A stretch of 64,000 nucleotides of DNA from Lujinxingia vulgaris (GCF_007997015.1 NZ_VOSM01000014.1:30093-94092); one strand, 5' to 3'; counted from the first letter of the stretch, positions 43,321-52,675 are shown. Numbers and translations: made by a program. Notes: generated from the sequence alone by a model not told the origin.

Positions 43321-43440
43321 GGCGGTCCTCCCGAATCGACCCACCTCGCCAACCCGAGCGCCCCACAACCACCCAACCACCCAACCACAAAGCGAACCCG
43401 GAACGCTCAGCCAAACCAACCCACCCCGCAAACCCGAGCG
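43321..43440. repeat. Inverted arm closing the satellite block
   Basis: CGAATCGACCCACCTCGCC, GAGCGCCCCACAACCACCCAACCAC and a second partial CCAACCCACCCCGCAAACCC are the reverse complement of the GTGGTTG...GGGTCGATTCG sequence at about 42570-42630. The satellites at 42649-43320 therefore sit between inverted copies of one element. Confidence 0.7.
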
Positions 43441-43445
43441 CCCCC

Positions 43446-45611
43446 TCAAAACTCCGCCGACACCGTCAACCGCGCATTGAAAGGCGGCCCGGCGCTCTGG
43501 TGGAGCACCGGCAGGCGACTGCCGCTCGTGCCCTGTTGCCAGTGGCTCGCATACACATACTCGCCCTCCCGCAGCCGTTGGTTGAGCAGGTTTTCGAGCT
43601 CCAGGCCCACCTGCCAGCGGCGCAAGCGGTAGCCGAGGGTGGCGTCGACGCGGGTCAGGGGGGCGGAGCGGGCGCCGGCGGGGAGGTTGCGGGGGGCGAC
43701 GGCCAAAAAGCGCAGCCCGCCGCCCAGGCCTGAGGGGTGGGTGACGACCCAGTGCGCGCCGGCGGTGAGCGTGGGGACCTGGGGAACGGGCTGGTTGAGG
43801 TTGGAAAACTCGGGGTCGGTGAAGCGGGCGTCGACCCAGGTCAGATCGCCGCTGAGGTGCATCCAGTCGGTGGGGTGAATATCCAGAAAAACTTCGGCGC
43901 CCAGGCGGCGGCTTGAGGGGAGCTCGATGGTGGTGGCGGAGAGGTGGTCGAAGAAGATCTCGCGATCGAGGAGGGTGGCAAAGCCCGTCAGCGTGATGCC
44001 GAGCCAGTCGGTGGGGAAGACGCGGGCGCCGAGCTCGGCGGCGTGGGATTGGGAGAAGGCCGCGACGAGCTCGTCGGAGGCGCCGGCAAACGCTCGAAGT
44101 TCGGGGGGGCGAAGGCCGCGGCCGTAAGCCGCAAAGAAGGTCCAGCGATCGCCCGGCTTGTAGCGGGCCGAGGCGCGGGGGGATGCCGCGACGAGCAGGT
44201 CTTGGCCGGTGGCGTCGGCGGTGGAGGTCGAGGTGGTGTCGGTGGCCCGGAGGAAGGCGCCGTCGAAGCGGCTGCCCAGGTCCAGCCGGAGCGTGGAGGT
44301 GGGGTGAAGGCGCAGGCCGGCGCGCGCGCCGAAGCTCGACTGCACCCCGCGCAGAGCGCGCAGCGTGGAGGTGGTTGCGAGCTCGGCGTCGACGCCACGC
44401 TCGGACTGCGTAACATGTTCGCCGCGCAGGTGGGCGCCGCCCACAAAGCTCAGGCGTTCGATGAGCGGTCGGGAGTAAAAAAGATCCGCGCCGCCGCCGA
44501 AGGTGCGGTGCGCCTGGCGGGTGCGGTCGCCTTCGATGGGGTCGTCCAGGTAGCCGGTAAAGTTCTCAAAGAGCACCAGGTCGCGGGCGGCGCCGTCGAC
44601 GCGCAGGCGCAGCATATCGCCGGAGGTCAACGCGCCGCGGCGCTGCCAGGTGGCCGCGCCGAGAGCCCGGGCGGACTGGCCGCGACCCACATCTTCGTAG
44701 GCCTCGTAGAAGCCGATGCGGCCGGCGTCGACGTCGGGGCTGCGCAGGGTGCCGGGGAGCTCGAAGCGGGAGGCGCCGGCGGCAAAAAAGGTGCTGAGCC
44801 GCCCGCCGGCCAGCCGGAGCTCGGAGGTGGAGGCGTTGAGCGTGGCGCGCTCAATGCCGCGCTGCTGGCCATAGCCCGCGTCGCGCATGAGCTCGGCGGC
44901 CGCAAAGGAGGCGCCGTCGGCGCTGGCGTGGCGGCCAAAGAGGCGCAGCCTGCCGGTGGTGCCGCCGGTCAGCGCGACGTGGCTCTGCAGCGCCTGGCCA
45001 TCGAGATACTGCGGGGAGACGCCGGGGCGGTAGTCCACGGTGCCCGCCATACCAAAGAGCCCCTGATGCAGCGCAAAAGGCCCCTTGATGACGTGCATCG
45101 TCTCCACGACCTCGGGCAGCACCACGCCCAGATCGATGTAGCCCTGGCCGTGGATGTTGCTCCACTCGTTGAGCGGGACGCCTCCGAGCGTCAGCTCCAG
45201 ATCGGCGCCGTGCACCGCGTCGAAGCCGCGTAAGAAGAACTGGTGGCCTTTACCCTCGCTGCCGTGCTGAATCAGCGTGAGGCCGGGCACCTGCCTCAAG
45301 AGCTCCTCGGCGTTTCGAGCCGGGGCGGCGTCGAGTTCCTGGCGTCCCAGCGTCATCGTGGCGCTGGTCAGGGTGCGGGGCAGGTTGGCGCGCACGGTCA
45401 CCCTTAAGGTGTCGTCGGGCTCGTCTGTGGGATCAGTTGCGTCGGCCTGATCGGGTGCCAGGGCATCGATCGCGGGGGCATCAGCCGTGTCCGTCGGTGA
45501 TTGCGCAAAGGCCGAGGGCATGCCCCCCGGCGTGACCATGCACATGGCGAGCAAAGAAAGGGCGACACGCTTCAACGCGCGCCGCCCCCTGGTTGAACGG
45601 TCTGAAACCAT
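43446..45611 (-). CDS. TonB-dependent outer-membrane receptor
   Basis: A 721-residue outer-membrane protein. A signal peptide (about 1-35, ending SAFA) is followed by a TonB-box-like TLRVTVRA, a plug domain (about 70-190: NAEELLRQVPGLTLIQHG, FLRGFDAVHGADLELTLGGVPLNE, IKGPFALHQGLFGMAGTVDYR) and a 22-stranded barrel ending in the aromatic-terminated NARLTVSAEF. Such receptors import metal chelates and cofactors. The ATG overlaps the stop of the preceding lipoprotein gene. It is the last gene of an operon headed by nikR, so nickel or a nickel chelate is the likely cargo. Iron-siderophore uptake is the generic alternative but is less likely under NikR. Confidence 0.88.
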   Translation of the reverse strand: MVSDRSTRGRRALKRVALSLLAMCMVTPGGMPSAFAQSPTDTADAPAIDALAPDQADATDPTDEPDDTLRVTVRANLPRTLTSATMTLGRQELDAAPARNAEELLRQVPGLTLIQHGSEGKGHQFFLRGFDAVHGADLELTLGGVPLNEWSNIHGQGYIDLGVVLPEVVETMHVIKGPFALHQGLFGMAGTVDYRPGVSPQYLDGQALQSHVALTGGTTGRLRLFGRHASADGASFAAAELMRDAGYGQQRGIERATLNASTSELRLAGGRLSTFFAAGASRFELPGTLRSPDVDAGRIGFYEAYEDVGRGQSARALGAATWQRRGALTSGDMLRLRVDGAARDLVLFENFTGYLDDPIEGDRTRQAHRTFGGGADLFYSRPLIERLSFVGGAHLRGEHVTQSERGVDAELATTSTLRALRGVQSSFGARAGLRLHPTSTLRLDLGSRFDGAFLRATDTTSTSTADATGQDLLVAASPRASARYKPGDRWTFFAAYGRGLRPPELRAFAGASDELVAAFSQSHAAELGARVFPTDWLGITLTGFATLLDREIFFDHLSATTIELPSSRRLGAEVFLDIHPTDWMHLSGDLTWVDARFTDPEFSNLNQPVPQVPTLTAGAHWVVTHPSGLGGGLRFLAVAPRNLPAGARSAPLTRVDATLGYRLRRWQVGLELENLLNQRLREGEYVYASHWQQGTSGSRLPVLHQSAGPPFNARLTVSAEF

Positions 45612-46345
45612 CAGTGGCAGTGTCCTTCGCCGTCGATGTGGCCGAGGGTTGCGACCTGGGCTTCGAGCCACTCCCAGAGGTTCTCAATCTCTTCGTTACC
45701 GACGTCCAGGGTGCCCACCGAGGCCGCTTCGAGCTCTTCTCTGGAGATGTCGTCGTTCTCATCGTCGCCATCGGCCGCGGCCAGCAGGGCGAAGACCAGC
45801 GCGGGGTCTTCGCTGACCAGGCTGTCGTAGAAGAGGTGGTCGGCGTGAATCGTCAGCTCCAGGCGGCTGCTCTGGTCGGCCTCGACGGTGACCGTGGTGT
45901 GGCATTCGGCGTAGGTGGTGGGCACCTCGAAGGTCCAGTCGAAGGTTTTGGTGACGCCTTCTTTTTCGGCGCTTCCAACCACGCGGATGGTGCCCAGGGC
46001 GTAGTCCACGCTCTCGTAGGTGCCGGCGTCGAGGGGGAGCTCGGCCAGGTGGTGGCCTTCGCCCTCGGTGGGGGGCGCGATCTGGATGGTGGTGGCGTCG
46101 CTGAACGCGGCGTCGCCGACCGTCACCGAGGTCACCTCGACGGCAAACCCTTCAAAATCAATCGCCCAGCCATCGCTCATGGCGTCGGCGGGGATGCCCT
46201 CTTCCACAAACTCTTCGCCATAGACAAACACATTGAGCATGCCCTGGCCCTCGGGGCTCTGCGCGTCGCTCTCGCCACAGGCGGCGGCAAGGGGCAGAAG
46301 AAGCAGGCTGGCAAGGGCGGTGGTGCGGGTGGTGGGGCTGAACAT
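45611..46345 (-). CDS. Metal-uptake-associated lipoprotein with His/Cys tail
   Basis: A 244-residue lipoprotein; signal ends LLLLPLAAAC. The mature part is mostly beta (WAIDFEGFAVEVTSVTVGD...). Near residue 205 there is an EF-hand-like acidic loop (AADGDDENDDISREELEAA), and the protein ends GHIDGEGHCH, a cluster of three His and one Cys suitable for binding nickel or copper. AGGAG lies eight bases before the ATG, overlapping the end of the upstream gene. It resembles the neighbouring lipoprotein in overall layout, and the two may pass metal to or from the TonB receptor. I know no named family. Confidence 0.8.
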   Translation of the reverse strand: MFSPTTRTTALASLLLLPLAAACGESDAQSPEGQGMLNVFVYGEEFVEEGIPADAMSDGWAIDFEGFAVEVTSVTVGDAAFSDATTIQIAPPTEGEGHHLAELPLDAGTYESVDYALGTIRVVGSAEKEGVTKTFDWTFEVPTTYAECHTTVTVEADQSSRLELTIHADHLFYDSLVSEDPALVFALLAAADGDDENDDISREELEAASVGTLDVGNEEIENLWEWLEAQVATLGHIDGEGHCH

Positions 46346-46349
46346 GGCG

Positions 46350-47114
46350 TTACTCCTGAAGTTGAAATTTAACGTGGTCGTGGGAGAGGAGGCGACGGCG
46401 CACCTCCAGGTAGATGGGATCGTTTTCGGTGGCGCCAAAGCTCACGACGCCCCCGGTGGCCAGCGCCTCAAAGTCGACGCCATCGAAGAGGTGGCCCTGG
46501 CCGAAGACCTCTTCAAAAACGAAGCGAAAGCGCAGCAGGCCATCCGGGACGAGCTCGGAGGTGATGGCGTGCGGAAAATAAATGGCGGTGATCTCGCGCC
46601 CCTCGGGGGCAGCGACCTCAAAGGTGAAGTCGGTGCTTTCTCCCTCGCGCGTCGCTGTGCCGGCGAGGCGAATGCTCAGCTCGGGAGCTTCGCTGAAACG
46701 CGCCAGGGTCAGGGAGGCCGAGGTGTAGTCGCCTTCGAGCAGCGTGGCGCTGCCCAGGTCGCGATCACCTTCGCTAACCCAGTCGACCTCATAGTCGCCC
46801 GGGAGCTCTCCCATCACCTCGCCGCCTTCGCCATGGCCGGGGTGGGCCCGGGCGCTGGGAATCACGAGGTCATAGGCGCGAGCCGGCAGGCTGGCGTGCT
46901 CGCTTCCTCCGGTCAGAAAACGCACGTTGCCAAACGCGAAGCGGGCCTCGCTTAGCTCGATGCGGTAGCCAAGGTCGGTCTCCGCGCTGCCAGGACCGGT
47001 GGCGTCGACCACCACGGGAATCGCGACTTCGATGGGGGGCTGCGATTCGCCGCAGCCGGATGTGACCATGAGCGCGGCGAGTGTAAGTGTTTGAATTTTC
47101 GTAGACATGTTCAT
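46350..47114 (-). CDS. Lipoprotein in NikR operon
   Basis: A 254-residue lipoprotein with signal MNMSTKIQTLTLAALMVTSGC. The mature sequence is beta-rich (TDLGYRIELSEARFAFGNVRFLTG) and has a His-rich loop ARAHPGHGEGGEVMGE near residue 90 and RRLLSHDHVKFQLQE at the end. The His residues fit metal handling. Its ATG overlaps the stop of nikR (ATGA), so it is translated with the regulator. Its relation to the following lipoprotein looks distant but real (same beta layout, same position in the operon). Confidence 0.8.
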   Translation of the reverse strand: MNMSTKIQTLTLAALMVTSGCGESQPPIEVAIPVVVDATGPGSAETDLGYRIELSEARFAFGNVRFLTGGSEHASLPARAYDLVIPSARAHPGHGEGGEVMGELPGDYEVDWVSEGDRDLGSATLLEGDYTSASLTLARFSEAPELSIRLAGTATREGESTDFTFEVAAPEGREITAIYFPHAITSELVPDGLLRFRFVFEEVFGQGHLFDGVDFEALATGGVVSFGATENDPIYLEVRRRLLSHDHVKFQLQE

Positions 47115-47554
47115 GGGTGGGAGTGCCCGGTCGTGTGCTCGGCGGAGGTCTCGGGGAGCGCGCTGTAGACGGCCTGGCCGAAGAGTACGCCTTTCATGCC
47201 GATGAGGTGGTCGGCGACGTGTTTTAAGTCGGCGGGAGCGCCGCGCAGGGTGATGACTTCGAGGCAGGTGTCGTGGTCGAGGTGCACGTGCATCGACGAG
47301 ATGATGGCGTGGTGGTGGATGTGGCCCACGTCTTCGAGCTCCTTGCTCAGGCCGCGTTTGTGGTGGTCGTAGACCAGCGTGACGGTGGCGACGGCGTTTT
47401 GAGCCTGCTCCCACTCCTCGCTGGCGAGGCGCTGGCGGATGAGATCGCGCAGGGCTTCGGAGCGGTTGGAGTGGCCGCTGTTGGTGATCCAGGCGTCAAA
47501 ACGCTCTAAGAGTTCGGCGTCGACGGCGATGCTGGCGCGGGTGAGGTCAGACAT
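47111..47554 (-). CDS. nikR: Nickel-responsive regulator NikR
   Basis: A 147-residue ribbon-helix-helix repressor. The DNA-binding part is residues 1-48 (LTRASIAVDAELLERFDAWI, NRSEALRDLIRQRL). The C-terminal ACT-like domain carries the square-planar nickel site: His78 in VGHIHHH, His89 and His91 in MHVHLDH, and Cys97 in DTCLEV, each offset by exactly two from His76, His87, His89 and Cys95 of E. coli NikR. A His-rich tail EHTTGHSHP is extra. GGAG is seven bases before the ATG at 47554. It heads the operon with two lipoproteins and a TonB receptor and probably represses it through the operator at 47598-47625. Confidence 0.93.
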   Translation of the reverse strand: MSDLTRASIAVDAELLERFDAWITNSGHSNRSEALRDLIRQRLASEEWEQAQNAVATVTLVYDHHKRGLSKELEDVGHIHHHAIISSMHVHLDHDTCLEVITLRGAPADLKHVADHLIGMKGVLFGQAVYSALPETSAEHTTGHSHP

Positions 47555-47597
47555 GTGAGGGCTCCATCGGTTACGACGTCTTACCCCGAAGTGGGGT

Positions 47598-47625
47598 GTG
47601 TTACGAAGTTGACGGTGCGTAACAC
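47598..47625. promoter_or_regulatory. Predicted NikR operator
   Basis: GTGTTACG (47598-47605) and CGTAACAC (47618-47625) are perfectly complementary with 12 bases between. Read as half-sites GTGTTA-N16-TAACAC, the geometry equals the E. coli NikR operator GTATGA-N16-TCATAC. It lies 44 bases upstream of nikR, between it and the divergent kinase gene at 47766. A degenerate half-site GGTTACG is at about 47569. Confidence 0.75.
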
Positions 47626-47765
47626 CGGCTTCGATGACGAGCAAGAAGGATCTTTTGGAGCGTGGCGTGGCGCGTTGTCGCACCGGCCGCCTTGCGTATA
47701 CTCGCGCGGCTGATGTCACGTGAGACCGGCGCGGATCGAGGGCGTCGAGATGAAAGGTTTAAGAT

Positions 47766-49196
47766 ATGGATGATATGGGTCTGTCGAGCGCGCCGATCGA
47801 GGAGCTCAACCGCCTGCTGGCAGGGCGTTATCGCGTCGAAAGGGTGTTGGGGGAGGGGGCGCACGGCACCACCTATCTCGCGACGACCGCCGATGGGCGC
47901 CAGGTGGCGCTCAAAGAGCTGGCGGTGGCGCGGGTGGAGAGCTGGAAGGCCGTCGAGCTTTTTGAGCGGGAGGGGCAGGCGCTGCGGGCGCTCTCGCACC
48001 CGGCGATCCCGGCCTATGAGGAGGCGTTCCACGTGGACGACGGCTGGGGCGGGGAGCGTTTTTTTCTGGCGCAGTCCTATGTGGAGGGCCGCGACCTGGG
48101 CTCGGAGGTGGAGCGGGGGAGGCGCTGGACCGAGGGGCAGGTCAAAGCGCTGGTGGCGGAGCTTCTGGAGGTGCTGGCGTATATGCAGACGCTGAGCCCG
48201 CCGATGATTCACCGTGACATCAAGCCTTCCAACCTGATGGAGCGCGCCGACGGGAGCCTGGCGCTGATCGACTTTGGGGCGGTGCAGACGCTGGCGGCCG
48301 AAGACACCGGCGGCTCCACGATCGTGGGCACCACCGGCTACATGCCGGTGGAGCAGCTGATGGGGCGCGCAGTGCCCGCTACCGACCTTTATGCGGTGGG
48401 GGCGACGGCGGTGCATCTTTTGAGCGGACGGCATCCGGCGGAGCTTCCCGTGCGGCGTATGGCGCTGGATTTTCGGGGGGCGGTCAACGTCTCGGAGTCC
48501 TTCGCGCGCTTTCTCGACGGGATGCTCCCACCCGATGTGGAAGATCGCTACCGCACAGCCCGTGAGGCGTTGGAGGCGTTAGAAGCGTTGGGCGGGGCGG
48601 TGAGCCTGCGCGGAGCGCGGGCGTCGATGCTCAACGTGCTTCAGGCGCGGCGCGCGGCGATGGTGCGGCCGGCGGTGCAGTCGCTTCCGTCGAGGTCGAC
48701 GTCGCGCGCGAGATCAAGGTCGGGCGCGGCCGGGCGCGGGGCGCGGCAACCGGTCGGGGCGATGGCGTCGGCGTCGCGGGGTAAAGTGGCAAAAAGCGGT
48801 GGGGGCAAGGGCGGGGCGGCGTTCGGCTCGATCTTTTTTGTGGTGATCCTTATCTCGCTCGTCTCTGGCACGAACTGCGGGCGTTTTGCCGCCAAAATGA
48901 GCGGCTATGAAGAGGTGGTGTTCGGGCCTCTGCAGAGTTGCGAGCTGGCGCAGGAGGCGCTTGGCGAGGATATCGGCGTGGCGGTGGTGGGGTGTCAGAC
49001 GGGGTCGACGGAGACCTCGTCCAGTAGCGGGACAGCGTCCTGGCATATGCACATGAGCGGCTCGAAGGCGCGGGGAAGCTACGCGTTTACAGCGATCAAA
49101 GATTCCGATGGCCAGTGGGAGCTACGCGGGGGGCTGTTGAAGGTGGGCGACCGTGTGATCAACGTGATCCAGTGCACCGAGTCCAGGCTGCCCTGA
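47766..49196 (+). CDS. Ser/Thr protein kinase with membrane anchor and extracytoplasmic domain
   Basis: A 476-residue kinase. Catalytic motifs: GEGAHG loop, Lys50, IHRDIKPSN with Asp151, IDFG with Asp169 and TTGYMPVEQ (the APE motif replaced by PVE, as in a subset of bacterial kinases). After about residue 270 a basic, Ser/Arg-rich linker leads to a membrane span (FGSIFFVVILISLVSG, about 358-373). The last ~95 residues, with four Cys and a Ser-rich loop, resemble the small 'cytochrome oxidase assembly-like' periplasmic domains attached to other myxobacterial kinases, but no function is known. AAAGG eight bases before the ATG. It is divergent from nikR; the operator may affect both. Confidence 0.88.
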   Translation: MDDMGLSSAPIEELNRLLAGRYRVERVLGEGAHGTTYLATTADGRQVALKELAVARVESWKAVELFEREGQALRALSHPAIPAYEEAFHVDDGWGGERFFLAQSYVEGRDLGSEVERGRRWTEGQVKALVAELLEVLAYMQTLSPPMIHRDIKPSNLMERADGSLALIDFGAVQTLAAEDTGGSTIVGTTGYMPVEQLMGRAVPATDLYAVGATAVHLLSGRHPAELPVRRMALDFRGAVNVSESFARFLDGMLPPDVEDRYRTAREALEALEALGGAVSLRGARASMLNVLQARRAAMVRPAVQSLPSRSTSRARSRSGAAGRGARQPVGAMASASRGKVAKSGGGKGGAAFGSIFFVVILISLVSGTNCGRFAAKMSGYEEVVFGPLQSCELAQEALGEDIGVAVVGCQTGSTETSSSSGTASWHMHMSGSKARGSYAFTAIKDSDGQWELRGGLLKVGDRVINVIQCTESRLP

Positions 49197-49289
49197 GCTG
49201 TTGGTGGTGTGGGTTGGGCTTGCTGGAATGTCGTTTGAAATCAATAGGATACGCCGCGTTTGTGTGGTGAGGTGTATCCGAACAAAAAG

Positions 49290-49324
49290 CGCCCCGGGCT
49301 TTCGGCCCGGGGCGTTTTGTTTTG
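49290..49324. terminator. Bidirectional intrinsic terminator
   Basis: CGCCCCGGGC (49290-49299) and GCCCGGGGCG (49305-49314) are perfectly paired around a 5-base loop, with TTTTGTTTTG after it and AACAAAAAG before it. It serves the kinase gene on the plus strand and the convergent beta-helix lipoprotein gene on the minus strand. Confidence 0.9.
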
Positions 49325-49345
49325 CGACGGAGCCTGAGCTGGCGC

Positions 49346-52300
49346 CTATTGCCAGATGAGGTTGTCGAGCACGATCTGGGCGCCGTTGACGCGGATCTCA
49401 AGCTGCGCGTCGGTGGTGAGGTTCAGACCGGTGGCGGTGAGATTGTAGACGGTGGGGTCGTCGCCGGCGATGGTGCCGAAGGTGCCGCTGGTGGCTTCCT
49501 GTTGGCCGTTGACCCAGATCTCGACAGCGCGGCCGGAGGTACCCGGGAAGGCTTTGCGGTAGTCGATGCTGATGACGTTGACCGGGGCAGGGAGGGTGGT
49601 GCTGAGGGTGCCGCCGGCGCGCAGCATGATGCCTTCATCGTCGATGCCGTATTGATCCTGATTGCGGGCCTCGGTGTAGACGAAGGTCAGGCCGCTGGTG
49701 CCGGTGAAGGTGCCGCTTTCATAGCCGGAGCCTTCCAGGCCGGTGGTGGAGAAGTCTTCGAGGGTGCCGGTGATGGCCTCGCTGCTCTCCCAGGCGCCCA
49801 CGCTGCAGAAGCCGGCGTTGGGGCGAGGGGCGCGGCGCTGGTCGGTGGTCAGCGGGGCGTTGTCGAAGTTGAGGCACTGGGCGGCGGGAACGCGCCCCAG
49901 GGCGGCCGCGCCGCTGCTCAGGGCCATGGTGTGGGTGGCGCCGCCGTTATCGCTCAAAGTCTGCAGGCCGGTGGAGGCCAGCGCGCTGTCGGAGGTGATG
50001 TCGGTGGCCAGCTCATCGATGATGGTCGTGCTGACCGGGGCGATGATGTTGTAGCCCAGCGAGACGACCTCCTGCAGGGAGTCTTCCACCGGGACGTAGA
50101 GGGCAAAGCCGCTGTCTTCGACGATGAGGTTTCCGCGCAGCTCCAGTGGCGAGATGGGGCTCTTCCAGATGGAGCGTCCCTGGGCGGAGGTGTTGCCCGA
50201 GAAGGTGTTAAACGCCAGGCGCAAAAGACGCGGGTCGTCGTTAGCGATGCCGTTGAGGAAGCTGTCCTGGTAGAGGGCGCCGCCGCGCTCGGTAGCGCTG
50301 TTTTCGGTGAAGGTGCAGTTCTGGATGCGGCCCAGGCTGTCGAGGTAGACGGCGCCGCCGCGGTTGGCGCTGTTGGACTTAAAGAGGTTGCGACGCAGGT
50401 AGACCCCGTCGTTGTCGGTGCGAAACTCGGTGTTGGCGAAGATGGCGCCGCCGAGCTCGGTGGCGGAGTTGTTTTCAAAGTGGCTGTCGACGATGACCGG
50501 CTCGTTGCCGCGCAGCCAGAAGACGCCGCCTTCGTTGAGCGCGGAGTTTCCGATAGCGCGCACGTTGGAGGCGTTGATGGAGCCGCGGGTCAGGTAGAGG
50601 GCGCCGCCGTTGACCTGGGCGGTGTTGTTGAGAAGATCGACGTTGACCAGGCTCATCGAGCCCTCGCCGCGGGCCACGCCGCCGTACTCGTCAAAACCGT
50701 CGCGCAGGGTGAGGTTTTGCACCGTGAGGCGCCGGTCGCGGTCGATGTCGAAGAGGCCGTTGCTGCCGGCGCCGCGGATGATCAGGTCGGCGGGTTGGCC
50801 GGAGCCGCTCAGGGTGATGTTTTTGTCGATGGTGATGCGGCTGCTCAGGGTGATGGGGGAGACGCCCGGGGCAAAGGTGATGGTGCTGCCGGCGTTGACC
50901 TGCTGGATGACCGCACGGAGCGAGCCCGGGCCGCTGTTGGCGGCGGAGGTCACGTAGGCCGGGGAGGTGGAGGTGATGGTGGCGTCGACCACGTCCCCGC
51001 CGTTTAAGGTGTAGGTGCCGCCGGCGCCGATGACGCTGAGCTGGTTTCCGCCGCTGTCGGTGGGAGTGTTGACGAGCTCCAGGATGTAGGCGCCGGGCTC
51101 CAGGGTGAGCTCACGGGTGTCACTGCCGCTCAAGGTAAAGGCCTCGACGGTGGTGCCGGTGGTGGTGCGCAGCTCAAAGTTGTGGGCGGCGCCGGGAGGG
51201 GCGTTGAGGGCGATGCGCAGGGTGGCGGTGGTGCCCAGGTAGGTGGTCTGGGCGACGGCGGCCGGGCCGTCGCTGGTCACCGTGACGTTGACGCTTCCGG
51301 GGGAGGCGTTGAGGGTCTCGCCATTGAGGGCGCGGCTGATGAAGGTGACCAGGTAGTCGCCCGGGAGAAGATCGCTCAGGGTGAGGGGGCCGAGCTCGTT
51401 GAGGGTGCCCTCGGGGCCCTCGACGCGCACGCTGAAGCTTGCGCCACCGAGGCCGTCGGCGGCGATCTGGAGCTCGCCGCGCACGACCTCGTAGGTCACG
51501 GTGGCGCTGGCCTGCTGGCCGGCAGCCAGGGTGAGCGTGGAACTCGAGGCCTGGTAGCGTGCCGGGGACTCGACAATGTCGGCCGGGCTTAAGGTGTACT
51601 CGCCAGGCTCCAGGGCGTTGAGGGTGGTGGACTCGGTGAGGGTCTGCGAGAAGCCGTTTGGCCCGCTGAGGGTGACATCGGCCTGGGCGCCGCCGGTGCC
51701 CTCGATGGTGATGGTGAGGCTGGCCAGGCCAGCCTCATAGGTCACGGTGAGGTTGGTGGTCTGCTCGCTCTCAATGCTGAAGGTCTGCGACGAGGCGCTG
51801 TAGAGGGTGCCGCCGGCGCTGACATCGGCCGGGGCCAGGGTGTAGTCGCCCGGCTCGATGGCGTCGAGCTGCGCGTTGGCCGGAAGACGGGTGACGTCGC
51901 CCTCGGCGTCGATTACGTCGAGCGCGGCCTGGGCGCCGGTGGGAAGCCCGGCGACGCTGACCTCAAGCGAGCCCGGGACGGGCAGGTATTCGACGACCGC
52001 CAGCAGGTCTTGCCCCAGCGCGATCTCCAGCTCCTGGGTGGGGTAGGCGGCCTCATAGATGGCGCCCTGGCCCACGCGCTCCGCCTCGACCACGTAGGTG
52101 CCCGGGGGGACATCTTCAAAGATGTGGGATTCGGTGAGGGTGGCTTCAAAATCATCGGGTCCGGTGACGCTGACCTGCGGGGTAAGATCGTCAGGAAGTC
52201 CGGCGATGGCGACCTCCAGGGAGGCGGCCGGGTCGGCGTCGCCGCAGATGAGGATGACGTTGATCTCGGCGCTGACCCCGGCGGCGACATCGGCCAGGGT

Positions 52301-52675
52301 GAGGGTGCCGCTGCGAACTTCGTCGAGCTCGCGGCAGGAGGCCGTCAGCGAGACGGAGGCCTGGGCGTCGGCATCGAGCGCGAGCGATTCGGTATCCAGC
52401 GAAAGCCAGCTCTGGGTGGCCTCCACGCTAAGATCGACGGCCACATCGCCGACGTTGACCACGGTGAAGCTGGCGGTGGCATCGCTGTTGAGCGCCGCGC
52501 TCAGCTCAAGGTTGGAGGGAAGGGCGATGCGGGCTGTGGGGCCCGGGTCGACGTCTTCTCCGGCGTCGTCGACGATGCCCGCGTCGGGGTCGGTGGGGTC
52601 GTCACCGGGCTCGGTGCCGCAGGCGGCCAACAGGATCAGGAGCGCCCAGAGGGCGTGGCGTTTTTTCAGTGTCAT
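49346..52675 (-). CDS. Large beta-sandwich/beta-helix lipoprotein A
   Basis: A 1109-residue exported lipoprotein; signal ends ALLILLAAC. After an acidic linker comes an ASH-like domain (LELSAALNSDATASFTVVNVGDVAVDL) and about six tandem beta repeats of some 85 residues, each with a LxPGEYTL-type turn and a variant of TYEAGLASLTITIEGTGG. Residues about 590-900 form a right-handed parallel beta-helix announced by GPGSLRAVIQQVNAGSTITF and ADLIIRGAGSNGLF, the CSLREA-type polymorphic outer-membrane layout. A C-terminal beta domain ends VLDNLIWQ. The ATG at 52675 gives a perfect lipoprotein signal. It is a close paralogue of the gene 93 bases upstream. Adhesion or polysaccharide binding is inferred. 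Confidence 0.82.
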   Translation of the reverse strand: MTLKKRHALWALLILLAACGTEPGDDPTDPDAGIVDDAGEDVDPGPTARIALPSNLELSAALNSDATASFTVVNVGDVAVDLSVEATQSWLSLDTESLALDADAQASVSLTASCRELDEVRSGTLTLADVAAGVSAEINVILICGDADPAASLEVAIAGLPDDLTPQVSVTGPDDFEATLTESHIFEDVPPGTYVVEAERVGQGAIYEAAYPTQELEIALGQDLLAVVEYLPVPGSLEVSVAGLPTGAQAALDVIDAEGDVTRLPANAQLDAIEPGDYTLAPADVSAGGTLYSASSQTFSIESEQTTNLTVTYEAGLASLTITIEGTGGAQADVTLSGPNGFSQTLTESTTLNALEPGEYTLSPADIVESPARYQASSSTLTLAAGQQASATVTYEVVRGELQIAADGLGGASFSVRVEGPEGTLNELGPLTLSDLLPGDYLVTFISRALNGETLNASPGSVNVTVTSDGPAAVAQTTYLGTTATLRIALNAPPGAAHNFELRTTTGTTVEAFTLSGSDTRELTLEPGAYILELVNTPTDSGGNQLSVIGAGGTYTLNGGDVVDATITSTSPAYVTSAANSGPGSLRAVIQQVNAGSTITFAPGVSPITLSSRITIDKNITLSGSGQPADLIIRGAGSNGLFDIDRDRRLTVQNLTLRDGFDEYGGVARGEGSMSLVNVDLLNNTAQVNGGALYLTRGSINASNVRAIGNSALNEGGVFWLRGNEPVIVDSHFENNSATELGGAIFANTEFRTDNDGVYLRRNLFKSNSANRGGAVYLDSLGRIQNCTFTENSATERGGALYQDSFLNGIANDDPRLLRLAFNTFSGNTSAQGRSIWKSPISPLELRGNLIVEDSGFALYVPVEDSLQEVVSLGYNIIAPVSTTIIDELATDITSDSALASTGLQTLSDNGGATHTMALSSGAAALGRVPAAQCLNFDNAPLTTDQRRAPRPNAGFCSVGAWESSEAITGTLEDFSTTGLEGSGYESGTFTGTSGLTFVYTEARNQDQYGIDDEGIMLRAGGTLSTTLPAPVNVISIDYRKAFPGTSGRAVEIWVNGQQEATSGTFGTIAGDDPTVYNLTATGLNLTTDAQLEIRVNGAQIVLDNLIWQ

